A stretch of 64,000 nucleotides of DNA from positions 4,092,001-4,156,000 of the forward strand of contig NZ_AP024630.1 of the NCBI RefSeq assembly GCF_019976975.1. Direction: 5' to 3'. Made by a program: the position numbers and the translations under genes. Positions within the stretch are counted from its first letter, which is position 1; every line of letters starts with the position of its first letter. The notes under the pieces are model-generated. The model was given only the letters and a program-made list of their open reading frames with translations. It was not told the DNA's origin and ran no database searches. Shown piece by piece: positions 52,360 to 60,971 of this stretch. Source of the DNA: Arthrobacter sp. NtRootA1. Lineage in GTDB: Bacteria > Actinomycetota > Actinomycetes > Actinomycetales > Micrococcaceae.

Positions 52360-52782
52360 ATGACTGACATGTTCCTCGAGAAGTTCCGCGCGCTGGTCCC
52401 AAAGTATCTCGAGGATGAATGGCAGGAAGAAGACGGCCTCACACCAGGGGAACTGGACGAGGCCCTCGCCGATCACTCCTTCACGATCCCGCTGGCGTTG
52501 CGCGAGTTCTACCTCGCTCTTGGCGGCTGCGAAGACCTCATGGAGGCGTACCACTACTTCTGGGATCCCGAAGAACTCGAGGTGGACGACGACGGTTTCC
52601 TCATGTTCCTCGAGGACGAAGAGGAACAGTTCACCTGGGGCTTCCGCATCGCCGATGTCAGCATCCCAGACCCCATCGTCTGGCGCCGCAACAACGCCCG
52701 CGGGCAGTGGAAGAGCGAAGAAGGCACATTCTCCGAGTTCGTCTTCGACATGTTCGAGTGGGCGTTCAACGACGAAGACTAG
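52360..52782 (+). CDS. SMI1/KNR4-like small acidic protein
   Basis: A 140-residue, very acidic protein. The pattern LTPGELDEALADHSFTIPLALREFYLALGGCEDLMEAYHYFWDPEELEV matches the SMI1/KNR4 (SUKH) fold. Members often act as immunity proteins to contact-dependent toxins, but no toxin gene is visible nearby. It follows the TRIC gene by 13 bases and may be cotranscribed. A hairpin with a T-tract follows. Confidence 0.75.
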   Translation: MTDMFLEKFRALVPKYLEDEWQEEDGLTPGELDEALADHSFTIPLALREFYLALGGCEDLMEAYHYFWDPEELEVDDDGFLMFLEDEEEQFTWGFRIADVSIPDPIVWRRNNARGQWKSEEGTFSEFVFDMFEWAFNDED

Positions 52783-52791
52783 GTTTTGACT

Positions 52792-52840
52792 GGCAGCCCC
52801 TGCGCTCCCTTTGTTGGGTGGTGTGGGGGCTGTTTTTGTT
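52792..52840 (+). terminator. Terminator after the SMI1-like gene
   Basis: CAGCCCC and GGGGCTG form a stem with a loop of about 30 bases, followed by TTTTTGTTT. It starts about ten bases past the stop codon and directly precedes the repeat array. Confidence 0.65.
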
Positions 52841-52861
52841 TGGGGGTTCTGGTTGGGGTTG

Positions 52862-53633
52862 CTGTGGGTTCCTGACCATGTTTGGCTTGGCTACAGCCGC
52901 TTTGCACCCTATTTCGGTTGCATCTGTGGTGCCGGTCCCCCAAAGAAGGTCCCGAAGCCACGCCTCCCCCGCCGCCCCGCCAGGCTGTTCGCTGGGGGTT
53001 CTGGCTTCCCGACTATGTTTGGCTTGGCTGGGGCCATGGTGCACCCTATTTCGATTGCATTAGAGCTGCCCGTCCTCCAAACAAGGTCCTGAAGCCACGG
53101 CCCTCCAGCCGCCCCACCAACACCCACGACGGCGCACTCACCCCTGGCCCAGCTGCGCCAATCGCTGCGGGCTGTGGCTTCCCGACTATGTTTGGCTGGG
53201 CCAGGGCCACTTTGCACCCTATTTCGATTGCATTAGAGCGGCCCGTCCTCCAAAGAAGGTCCTGAAGCCAAGGCACTCCGGCTTCCAGGCCCCACCAACA
53301 ACCACGACGGCACCACTCACCCCGGCCCAGCCCGCGCCAATCGCTGGGGCCTGTGGCTTCCTGACCAGGTTTGGCGGGGCCAGGGCCATTGTGCACCCTA
53401 TTTCGGTTGCATTAGCGCAGCCCGTCCTCCAAAGAAGGTCTCGAAGCAACGGCCCGCCGGCCTCCATGCCCCACCAGCACCCACGACGGCGGCACTCACC
53501 CCGGCCCCCAGCCCGCGCCAATCGCTGGGGGCCGTGGCTTCCTGACCATGTTTGGCTGGGCCAGTGCCATTGTGCACCCTATTTGAGTTGCATTAGAGCT
53601 GCCGGTCCTCCAAACAAGGTCCTGAAGCAGCGT
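52862..53633. repeat. Repeat array 1: five units of a 137-181 bp repeat
   Basis: Five copies of a core begin at 52874, 53011, 53184, 53363 and 53544 (spacings 137, 173, 179, 181). Each contains GACCATGTTTGGCT or a variant, then TGCACCCTATTTCG, TTGCATTAGAGC and CCTCCAAACAAGGTCCTGAA. The outer parts, TGGCTTCCTGACC and GGTCCTGAAGCCA, are imperfect inverted repeats, so each unit can fold into a long hairpin. Inter-core sequence is conserved too. Reading frames across it are repeat by-products; no gene is supported here. Confidence 0.9.
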
Positions 53634-53911
53634 CCCACTGAGGTCTTGCTGTTAAAACGGAATGGCCCCGGTCCGCTGCAACGTTACGAGTCATACGCTG
53701 CACCGAACCGGGACCACAATCTCCGTTCGCATCAGACCCACCGGAGGCATTTAGTGGATCCGTGAATAGCTTATGACAAGTCTGTCACATATGCAACTTT
53801 TGCCGTCAATGATTTTCCCACAACCAAGATCTTATTTACGGATCCGTGCAGTTATCCACATAGCTGCAAAACACAGCACATTCAGGATTGAAAGCACGGA
53901 AGCATGACCGA
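53634..53911. other. AT-rich leader of the AbiEi/DUF559 gene
   Basis: This 278-base stretch separates array 1 from the nuclease-like gene. It is more AT-rich than its surroundings. It contains two copies of GGATCCGTG (53756 and 53840) and an exact DnaA-box-like TTATCCACA at 53852-53860. No gene is supported. Confidence 0.6.
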
Positions 53912-54766
53912 ATGAACCTCATCGAATTCCTTCAATCCCGGCATGGAGCAGCCAGGACCACGGATCTAAAACGGGCCGGTTTTACAGAACGCTCCCTGTC
54001 CGAGGCCACACGATCGGGAGCTATCGAACGTGTACAGCGCGGCGTGTATGTCACCAAGGGAGCAGACCCCGACGTCGTTGCGGCCTTTCGTGCGAATGGT
54101 CGTCTGACGTGCATCTCGGCCGCGCGGTTCTACGGGTTCTGGACGCTTCACGATCCGGACATCCTGCACCTGACCTGCGGTAACGGTCTGCCCAATCCAG
54201 CAGTAGTTAATCACGCATTAGCCCTACATCCACGCCACCCATATCTTCCGGTAGTCGGAGTGGCCGACGTCCTGATGCACGCCCTTCGTTGCTTGCCTGA
54301 GTTGGAATCATTGGTCATGGTTCAAAGCGCGATCTCCCTGGCCCTGCTCACTCCTGACTACCTCCGTTCGAGGCTTACCGGGAATCGGAACGGCAAGGCC
54401 CGGTCAATCCTCGATCTAGTCCTGCCAAGGGCGGATTCCTTGCTTGAGGTTCTGGCCCACACTCACTTTGTGCGGGCGGGACTCCGCGTCCGCATGCACG
54501 TGCAGCTGCCCGGGGTTGGGGAAGTCGACTGCTTGATCGACGATTGTCTGGTCATCGAACTCGACGGCGGTACACATTTGGAAGGGAAACAAGTGAAAAA
54601 GGACCAATATCGGAACAACGCCAGTATCCGGGGCGGCCACTTGGTCCTTCGCTACTACTACGCGGACGTCGTTCATAACCCTGAGCGAATGGTGTCCGAG
54701 GTGCTCACTGTCTTGGCCAACAGGGTAGCCGGCCGCTTCGGACCGTCACGCTTGCAACCCAAGTAG
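53912..54766 (+). CDS. AbiEi-type HTH + DUF559 nuclease-like protein
   Basis: A protein of 284 residues. Residues 1-75 (EFLQSRHGAARTTDLKRAGFTERSLSEATRSGAIERVQRGVYV) form the AbiEi-type winged helix found in antitoxins. The C-terminal 110 residues resemble the DUF559/Vsr PD-(D/E)XK fold: GEVDCLIDDCLVIELDGGTHLEGKQVKKDQYRN and GHLVLRYYYADVVHNPERMVSEVL, with Asp, E-x-D-G and a conserved R..D..RN pattern. ATG 53912 is preceded by GGAAG; TTG 53888 is an alternative. Lower GC and a TTA codon suggest transfer. Repeat arrays lie on both sides. Function is unknown. Confidence 0.8.
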   Translation: MNLIEFLQSRHGAARTTDLKRAGFTERSLSEATRSGAIERVQRGVYVTKGADPDVVAAFRANGRLTCISAARFYGFWTLHDPDILHLTCGNGLPNPAVVNHALALHPRHPYLPVVGVADVLMHALRCLPELESLVMVQSAISLALLTPDYLRSRLTGNRNGKARSILDLVLPRADSLLEVLAHTHFVRAGLRVRMHVQLPGVGEVDCLIDDCLVIELDGGTHLEGKQVKKDQYRNNASIRGGHLVLRYYYADVVHNPERMVSEVLTVLANRVAGRFGPSRLQPK

Positions 54767-55190
54767 CCACCGGCGTCGTGAACTATCACCACGCCCGTGG
54801 CGTCCTGACCCTCATTGAAACCAATTCAGCCAACACGCAACCTAAAAGGGGTGCACAACGGCTGGAGGGAAACCAAACAAGGTCAGGAACCCACGCCTCA
54901 GACGCCCAAGTAGCCCCCGGCGTCGTGAACTATCACCACGCCCGCAGCCTCCTGACCATCATTGAAGCCAAATCAGCCAACACGCAACCCAAAACGGCTG
55001 CACAACGGCTGGAGGGAAACCAAACAAGGTAAGGAACCCACACCCCAGACGCCCAAGTAGCCCCCGGCGTCGTGAACTATCACCACGCCCGTGGCATCCT
55101 CACCCTCATTGAAACCAATTCAGCCAACACGCAACCCAAAAAGGTTGCACAACGGCAGACGGCAACCCAAATAAAGTCAGGAACCCACAG
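54758..55190. repeat. Repeat array 2: three units of exactly 147-bp period
   Basis: Units begin at 54774, 54921 and 55068 with CGTCGTGAACTATCACCACG and continue through CCTGACC, CAACACGCAACC, GTGCACAACGGC and CCAAACAAGGTCAGGAACCC. The block CCCAAGTAGCC at the stop codon of the upstream gene (54758-54768) recurs at each unit boundary, so the array starts inside that gene's end. Read in reverse it resembles array 1, so the two arrays are inverted relative to each other. The 84-residue frame at 54778 is not considered a gene. Confidence 0.9.
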
Positions 55191-55204
55191 CCACAAAGAG
55201 AAAG

Positions 55205-56308
55205 CTAGCTACTCCGGTCCACCACTGCATGCGCGAAGTTCGTCAATGACGCCTTCACCACACCCTCAGGCAGCGGGGCCAAGGCGGCAACGGCCTCGGC
55301 GGACCATTGGCGAGCGATCTTCCAGGATTCAGTGGTCACCGGGTGTTCGCGCAAACCGGCCACAGCATCGGCAAGGGCGGAATCAGACGTCAAGTCCCCG
55401 TCCACAAGCTTCAAGAGCTCAGCCGCTGACGAATCACCGGCAGCAGCATCGCGGCGGAGCAGCAGAACGGGCAGTGTGGGAACACCTTCGCGGAGGTCGG
55501 TGCCCGGGGACTTGCCGGATTTGACCTTCACGCCGGTGACATCGATGACGTCGTCGGCAAGCTGGAAGGCCACGCCAACCTTCTCGCCGTACTCAACCAG
55601 GAGGTCCTCAAACGCGGGGTCGGCGCCGGCGAAGATCGCACCAAGCTGGCCGGAGGCTGCAACCAGGGATCCTGTCTTATCGGCGATGACGGAGAGGTAG
55701 TGCTCCACGGCGTCTTCGTCCTCGCGCGGGCCGACGGTTTCGTGAAGCTGGCCGAGGCAGAGGCGTTCGAAGGTCCGGGCCTGGATGCCGAGTGCGCGGG
55801 ATCCGAGTTCTGAGACCAGGATGGAGGCACGGGCAAAGATGAGGTCGCCGGTGAGGATGGCCACGGAGTTGCCCCACACTTCGTGGGCGGTCGGAGCGCC
55901 ACGGCGGAACGGTGCAGAGTCCATGACGTCGTCGTGGTACAGGGTGGCGAGGTGCGTCAGTTCAACCACAACCGCCGCTTGGACAACCTCGGGGCGTGAA
56001 GCATCTCCAAGGTGCGCGCACAGCAGCGTGAGCAGCGGACGAATGCGCTTGCCGCCGGCTTCCACCAGGTGGCGCGACGTCGCGTCAGCCAGGGGATCCG
56101 AGTTGGAGATGGCTTCGCGAAGCTTCTTTTCCACGCGGGCAAGGTTGGTGGTGATAGCCGGGCCGAGTTCGGCGTCGCCGGCGATAGCGGCAAAACCGGC
56201 GGGCAGCTGGAGACCCGTTGCGATCGCGGTGGTGTTGGGGGCAGGCTCAACAGTGTCCGGCAGGCCGTGCCCGGCATGCGTCCAGCTGTGTTCGGCAGAG
56301 TTCGTCAC
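55205..56308 (-). CDS. Polyprenyl diphosphate synthase (menaquinone side chain)
   Basis: A 367-residue trans-isoprenyl diphosphate synthase. The first aspartate-rich motif is in LATLYHDDVMDSAPFRRGAP and the second in AFQLADDVIDVTG; AGGKRIRPLLTLLCAHLG is typical. Starting in GTG, it lies ten bases downstream of a menJ-like reductase. It makes the long polyprenyl chain of menaquinone; the chain length cannot be told here. Array 2 ends just before its stop codon. Confidence 0.93.
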   Translation of the reverse strand: MTNSAEHSWTHAGHGLPDTVEPAPNTTAIATGLQLPAGFAAIAGDAELGPAITTNLARVEKKLREAISNSDPLADATSRHLVEAGGKRIRPLLTLLCAHLGDASRPEVVQAAVVVELTHLATLYHDDVMDSAPFRRGAPTAHEVWGNSVAILTGDLIFARASILVSELGSRALGIQARTFERLCLGQLHETVGPREDEDAVEHYLSVIADKTGSLVAASGQLGAIFAGADPAFEDLLVEYGEKVGVAFQLADDVIDVTGVKVKSGKSPGTDLREGVPTLPVLLLRRDAAAGDSSAAELLKLVDGDLTSDSALADAVAGLREHPVTTESWKIARQWSAEAVAALAPLPEGVVKASLTNFAHAVVDRSS

Positions 56309-56317
56309 GGCTTAACC

Positions 56318-57661
56318 CTAACTAGTTGTTGCGGAAACCGCGGTGTCGGAGTCTGCCGCCTTAAAAGGACGGACAGAGGAAGTGTTGGACGTGGCCGGGA
56401 CGAGCATCTCAAGGACGCGGATCACGCGGTCTTCGAAGCCCTTCGCGGACGGATCCGTGAGGTTGGCGAGCATGCGCACTACAAAACGCATCAGCATCGG
56501 AATCGGCATTCCCGTGCGTAGGGCAAGCTTCATCACGGCCGGCTTCCCGATCAAGGACGCAAACATTCGACCCAAAGTGAAGTGCGATCCCCACTGGTCC
56601 CGCACATAGTCCGCGTACCGCGATAGGTGGGCGTCGGCGTCGTCGGCGGTCCAACCGGCAGAGGCCGAACGCGAAGCAGAGTCGATCAGGAACTCGGCGG
56701 CGTAGCGGGCCGACTCCATGGCGTAAGAGATACCCTCGCCGTTGAACGGTGACACCATGCCACCGGCGTCGCCTAGCAGGAGCAGCCCGGGCGAGTAGTG
56801 CGGCGTGCGGTTGAAGCCCATGGGCAGCGCAGCGCCGCGGATCTCGCCTACCTGATTCTCGGGTGTAAAACCCCAGTCGGCGGGCATTCCGGCGGTCCAT
56901 TCGCGCAGGACCTGCTTGTAGTCCAGCTTGCCGAATTCTTTGGAAGAGTTCAGTATTCCGAGGCCGACGTTAGACGTTCCGTCGCCGACGCCAAACACCC
57001 AGCCGTAACCGGGCAGAGGCTTGCCGGACTTGCCGGGAAGTTCCAGCCAGCCTTCCATCCAGTCGTCTTCGTGCCTGGGAGATGTGAAGTAGGTGCGCAC
57101 TGCAACGCCCAGCGGGCGATCGTCACGCTTGTGTATACCCAGCGACACGGCGGTTCGCGTGGAGTTGCCGTCCGCGGCGAGTACGACGTCGGCATGGAAG
57201 TCGCGCGTCTCGCCCGTCTTGCGTCCGGACTCGTCAAGGATGGATGCACGTGCGCCGATGACGCGGCCGTCGTCGGACTGCAATGCCGAGGTGACGCTGT
57301 GGCGTTCAAGCACGACGGCGCCCGCGGCCTGGGCGTGACGGGCCAACTCTTCGTCGAAGCCCAGACGCGTGCGAATCAGTCCATACGTGGGAAAGTCTGA
57401 AACCTCGGGCCAAGGCAGCTCAATGGTACGGCCGCCCGCGATGAGTCGAAGCCCCTTGTTTCGGCGCCAGCCCTCGGACTCAGCATGCGGCAATCCGAGC
57501 TTCTGGATCTCACGGACCGCGCGCGGCGTGAGACCGTCCCCGCAAACTTTTTCGCGCGGAAAGGAAGTCTTTTCCAGCACTGTGACATCAATGCCGGCCT
57601 GGGCGAGGTAATAGGCGGCGGTGGACCCGGCGGGTCCCGCGCCAACAATCAGTACTTTCAC
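56318..57661 (-). CDS. menJ: FAD-dependent geranylgeranyl reductase family, MenJ-like
   Basis: A 447-residue flavoprotein. The FAD motif is VLIVGAGPAGSTAAYYLAQAG and CGDGLTPRAVREIQKLG, VVLAADGNSTRTAVSLG and GLLLLGDAGGMVSPFNGEGISYAMESARYAAEFL are typical of the geranylgeranyl reductase family. It resembles mycobacterial MenJ (Rv0561c), which saturates one double bond of the menaquinone side chain. Position between the polyprenyl synthase and menG supports that. Confidence 0.9.
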   Translation of the reverse strand: MKVLIVGAGPAGSTAAYYLAQAGIDVTVLEKTSFPREKVCGDGLTPRAVREIQKLGLPHAESEGWRRNKGLRLIAGGRTIELPWPEVSDFPTYGLIRTRLGFDEELARHAQAAGAVVLERHSVTSALQSDDGRVIGARASILDESGRKTGETRDFHADVVLAADGNSTRTAVSLGIHKRDDRPLGVAVRTYFTSPRHEDDWMEGWLELPGKSGKPLPGYGWVFGVGDGTSNVGLGILNSSKEFGKLDYKQVLREWTAGMPADWGFTPENQVGEIRGAALPMGFNRTPHYSPGLLLLGDAGGMVSPFNGEGISYAMESARYAAEFLIDSASRSASAGWTADDADAHLSRYADYVRDQWGSHFTLGRMFASLIGKPAVMKLALRTGMPIPMLMRFVVRMLANLTDPSAKGFEDRVIRVLEMLVPATSNTSSVRPFKAADSDTAVSATTS

Positions 57662-57683
57662 GTCGTCCTAAATAAGTGGCACG

Positions 57684-58454
57684 TCAGCTGGGCTGGCTGC
57701 CGGACCGGCGCGGCTTGATCTGGCGGCGAAGCTTGGCAACGGGAACGCTTTCGCGGTGCTCGGCTGGCTTCTGCGCGCGGTGAACTGCCACGATGCCGCC
57801 GCTGAGGTTGCGGTAGGTGATGTCCGTCCAGCCGGCGTCGCTGAGCCACTGGGCCAGGTGGTCCTGGTCAGGCCATGCACGGATGGATTCCGCAAGATAA
57901 ACGTACGCGTCGGGGTTGGAGGAAACCTTCGTGGCGATGGCCGGCAGGGCGCGCATCAGGTATTCGGTGTAAAGGTTGCGCCACAGGGGAACCACGGGGT
58001 GCGAGAACTCGGCGATGACCAGCCGGCCGCCGGGCTTGGTCACGCGCAGCATTTCCTCGAGAGCTTTGCGCGGTTCCACAACGTTCCGCAGGCCGAAGGA
58101 AATGGTGGAAGCGTCGAAACTGTTGTCCGCGAACGGCAGGTTGGTGGCATCTCCGGCGATGAAGTCGATGTCCGGGCGGCGGCGCTTGCCTACCTTGAGC
58201 ATGCCCAGGGAGAAGTCGCAGGCCACAACATTCACGCCAGCATCGGCATACGGTTCGCTTGAAGTGCCCGTTCCGGCAGCGAGGTCCAGGACCTTCTGGC
58301 CCACCTTCACATCCATGGCGTCGACCACGATCCGGCGCCACCGACGCGTCTGCCCCATGGAGAGGACGTCATTCACGACATCGTATTTGGGGGCGACATC
58401 GTCAAACATCGTCGCAACTTCGTCCGGACGCTTTTCCAAGGATGCTCGGTTCAC
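57684..58454 (-). CDS. menG: Demethylmenaquinone methyltransferase (MenG/UbiE)
   Basis: A 256-residue SAM-dependent methyltransferase catalysing the last step to menaquinone. The features MFDDVAPKYDVVNDVLSMGQTRRWRR, VLDLAAGTGTSSEPYADAG, NLPFADNSFDASTISFGLRNV and VAVHRAQKP match UbiE/MenG. The start is GTG. It lies 22 bases upstream of menJ on the same strand and divergent from menF, with 91 bases between. Confidence 0.95.
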   Translation of the reverse strand: MNRASLEKRPDEVATMFDDVAPKYDVVNDVLSMGQTRRWRRIVVDAMDVKVGQKVLDLAAGTGTSSEPYADAGVNVVACDFSLGMLKVGKRRRPDIDFIAGDATNLPFADNSFDASTISFGLRNVVEPRKALEEMLRVTKPGGRLVIAEFSHPVVPLWRNLYTEYLMRALPAIATKVSSNPDAYVYLAESIRAWPDQDHLAQWLSDAGWTDITYRNLSGGIVAVHRAQKPAEHRESVPVAKLRRQIKPRRSGSQPS

Positions 58455-58545
58455 CTTGTAATTGTCTCAGACATTCAGCCGAGTTTGCTGCGCTGTAGAA
58501 CTCGGCTCAGGTTCTGGCGGCACGCGGGAGTACTGTTGTTCCATC

Positions 58546-59910
58546 ATGACGAGCACGCTCCGTACCTTGACAGTCCCCCTCGATGTCGAATCATCCTCCG
58601 GGGGGCTGCCGTCGTTTCTGGTCCGGGACGATGTCCTTTGCTGGTCACGGCGTGAAGCCGGCCTTGTTGGCTATGGCGAGCTGACCCGGTTCAATGCCTC
58701 CGGTCCGGAGCGCTTTCTTGAGGCCGATATCTGGTGGCGGCACCTCATACTTGAGGCCGAGATCACCGATCGCGTGGAGGTTCCGGGCACTGGCCCGGTT
58801 GCGTTTGGCTCGTTCGCTTTTTCCAAGATGTCCCCGCACGTTTCCCGGCTGATCGTTCCGGAGATGGTGGTTGGCATCCGTGATGGCCGCGCCTGGGCCA
58901 CCCAATTAACGTTCGACGACGCCGAGCTCACCGAGGCGGGCGTCCTCGCCGCTCTGGACCGCTGGCTGACAAGCACCGAGCCATTCGAAGGCGATGGCGA
59001 GGCCATTGCGGCAGGAGGGTCCGACGTCGGGCTGTCACCGGACGCTTTTTCGCCCAACGGTGCAGCTGGTTACCTCAGCCGGGGGTCGTTGAGCGAGACG
59101 GATTGGATGCACGCCGTCTCCAACGGCGTGGCGGAAATCCGCACCGGCAAGCTGGAGAAACTCGTCCTGGCGCGCGACGTCGTCGCCAACCTTCCTGCCG
59201 GCGTGAACGCTGCGGAGGTGCTTCGCCAACTGGCGGCGAGGTATCGGGAATGCTGGACGTATGGTGTTGACGGCCTTGTGGGTGCGACACCGGAAATGCT
59301 GATCCAAGTGGAGGGTCGCACGGCCCAGGCTCGCGTGCTGGCCGGAACCCTGGATCGCCGCGACGCCGAAGGTGTGGACGGCTCCCCCATGGCGTACGCC
59401 GAGCGGGTATTGGCCGGATCTGAAAAGCAGCGCCACGAGCATGAGATCGCAATTGATTCGCTGACCCGCCAGCTGGCGCCGTTTTCCGAAGCGATGAACT
59501 CCCACAGCGAGCCCTTCATTCTTGAACTGCCCAACGTCTGGCATCTGGCCTCGGACGTCAAGGCTGAGCTTGCCGATATCGAAGGTCATGTGCCCACTTG
59601 TTTGGCCCTGATCAACGCGCTCCATCCCACTGCGGCAGTGTGCGGAACACCTACTCTGGTGGCCGGTGCGCTGATCCGAAAACTGGAGCACCTGGACCGT
59701 GGTCCCTACGCCGGACCGGTGGGTTGGCTCGATGCAGCAGGCAATGGCGAGTGGGGCATCGCCTTGCGCGGCGCGGTCATCGAGGACGCCAACACGGTAC
59801 GGCTTTACGCGGGTTGCGGGATCGTGGAAGGTTCGCAGCCGGAGGCCGAGCTCGCCGAGACCTGGGCGAAATTCCGGCCAATGCTCGAGGCACTGGGGAT
59901 CCAGCGCTGA
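58546..59910 (+). CDS. menF: Isochorismate synthase (MenF type)
   Basis: A 454-residue chorismate-utilising enzyme making isochorismate for menaquinone. The chorismate-binding fold shows KLEKLVLARDVVANLP, CWTYGVDGLVGATPEMLIQVEG, RVLAGTLDRR, EKQRHEHEIAIDSLTRQL and LHPTAAVCGTPTLVAGALI with GPYAGPVGWLDAAGNGEWGIALRGAVI. I use ATG 58546 where homology begins; an in-frame ATG at 58462 would add 28 unlikely residues. The ribosome site is weak. The menaquinone context excludes a siderophore role for now. Confidence 0.93.
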   Translation: MTSTLRTLTVPLDVESSSGGLPSFLVRDDVLCWSRREAGLVGYGELTRFNASGPERFLEADIWWRHLILEAEITDRVEVPGTGPVAFGSFAFSKMSPHVSRLIVPEMVVGIRDGRAWATQLTFDDAELTEAGVLAALDRWLTSTEPFEGDGEAIAAGGSDVGLSPDAFSPNGAAGYLSRGSLSETDWMHAVSNGVAEIRTGKLEKLVLARDVVANLPAGVNAAEVLRQLAARYRECWTYGVDGLVGATPEMLIQVEGRTAQARVLAGTLDRRDAEGVDGSPMAYAERVLAGSEKQRHEHEIAIDSLTRQLAPFSEAMNSHSEPFILELPNVWHLASDVKAELADIEGHVPTCLALINALHPTAAVCGTPTLVAGALIRKLEHLDRGPYAGPVGWLDAAGNGEWGIALRGAVIEDANTVRLYAGCGIVEGSQPEAELAETWAKFRPMLEALGIQR

Positions 59911-59958
59911 ATCTGGGATCTCAGACAGGGACCTTCGGGTGCCGCTTGCATATTCGCT

Positions 59959-59989
59959 AAACTAGTTATCCAATAGTGAAACTTAGTTT
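59959..59989. promoter_or_regulatory. AT-rich inverted repeat in the ABC operon promoter region
   Basis: AAACTAGTT and, in reverse, AAACTAAGTTT face each other across about 12 bases, roughly 80 bases before the binding-protein start. The AT-rich composition suggests a promoter with an operator; neither -35 nor -10 could be fixed with confidence. Confidence 0.4.
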
Positions 59990-60068
59990 TCTGTGATGCA
60001 CATCTCAGGTTCGGCGCTACACTAAAACCGACTCAGTTCAGCCCCCACTGCAACAAAAGGTAAAAAAC

Positions 60069-60869
60069 ATGCAGATCTCCCGTTCGGTTCTGTCCGGCAC
60101 CAAGATGGCCGCCGTGCTCGCAGCAGGCGCCTTGGCCCTGACCGCCTGCGGCGGCTCCTCCACTCCGGCTGCCTCCAGTGGCTCAGGCCCCCAGCTCATC
60201 AATGCCGGCAAACTCACGGTGTGCTCGGACGTCCCCTACGAGCCCTTCGAGTTCCAGAAGGATGGCAAGATCGTCGGCTTCGACATGGACATCGCCAATG
60301 AAGTGGCCAAGGACCTCAAGGCCGAACTCAACGTGGTTGACAGCTCCTTCGAAGCCATCGAGACCGGCACCGCACTGACTGGCTGCGACGTCTCCATCTC
60401 CTCAATCTCCATCACCGACGTCCGCAAGAACGTCATGGACTTCTCCAGCCCCTACATGGACGACGACCTGACCCTCGTGGCTACCTCGTCCTCGGGCATC
60501 AGCAACCTTGACGGCGCAAAGGGCAAGAAGGTTGGCGTCCAGCAGGCCACCACCGGTGCCCAGTACGCCAAGGACAAGGGAATCGACGCCCAGCAGTTCG
60601 AGGACTCCGGTCTCCTGGTCCAGGCCCTCAAGGCGGGCACCATCGACGCCGCGGTCGGCAACCAGTCGGTTCTGGGTTACGCCATCATGGACGATTCCAA
60701 ACTCAAGCGCGTTGAAGACTACGCAACGGGCGAGAAGCTGGGCATCTCCATCAAGAAGGGCAACACAGCCATGGCTGATGCCGTCAACGCCACCCTGAAG
60801 CGCATCACCGATGACGGCACCCTGAAGAAGTTCGAGACAACCTGGTTCGGCGAAGCCACCAAGAAGTAG
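60069..60869 (+). CDS. Amino acid ABC transporter substrate-binding lipoprotein
   Basis: A 266-residue SBP_bac_3 family lipoprotein. The signal has the lipobox ALTACGGSS. The mature protein has LTVCSDVPYEPFEFQKDGKIVGFDMDIANEVAKDL, typical of polar amino acid binding proteins (arginine/glutamine/cystine type). AAAGG lies eight bases before ATG. A hairpin between this gene and the permease probably lowers downstream expression relative to it. The exact ligand is not determined. Confidence 0.93.
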   Translation: MQISRSVLSGTKMAAVLAAGALALTACGGSSTPAASSGSGPQLINAGKLTVCSDVPYEPFEFQKDGKIVGFDMDIANEVAKDLKAELNVVDSSFEAIETGTALTGCDVSISSISITDVRKNVMDFSSPYMDDDLTLVATSSSGISNLDGAKGKKVGVQQATTGAQYAKDKGIDAQQFEDSGLLVQALKAGTIDAAVGNQSVLGYAIMDDSKLKRVEDYATGEKLGISIKKGNTAMADAVNATLKRITDDGTLKKFETTWFGEATKK

Positions 60870-60894
60870 TCCGAGCTCCGGCTCCCAAGAATCA

Positions 60895-60950
60895 CGCAGG
60901 CGGGCCCCGCAACGATCTGTTTAGGCAGTCCGTTCGGGGCCCCTCCTGCG
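60895..60950 (+). terminator. Intra-operon hairpin between binding protein and permease
   Basis: CGCAGGCGGGCCCCG and CGGGGCCCCTCCTGCG form a 15-bp stem with one bulge around a loop of about 25 bases. No T-tract follows, which fits a partial terminator or mRNA-stabilising hairpin, commonly seen after highly expressed binding-protein genes. Confidence 0.7.
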
Positions 60951-60971
60951 CAACACGAATGTGAGAACACC

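Noticed and set aside
52862..53633. Array 1 as a CRISPR
   Set aside because: Units are long, the intervening sequence is conserved rather than unique, and no cas genes are present.
53852..53860. DnaA box as a replication origin
   Set aside because: A single site without clustered boxes, dnaA/dnaN or skew evidence.
54778..55032. 84-residue frame across repeat array 2
   Set aside because: Open only because the 147-base period is divisible by three; differences between units change most amino acids; no ribosome site.
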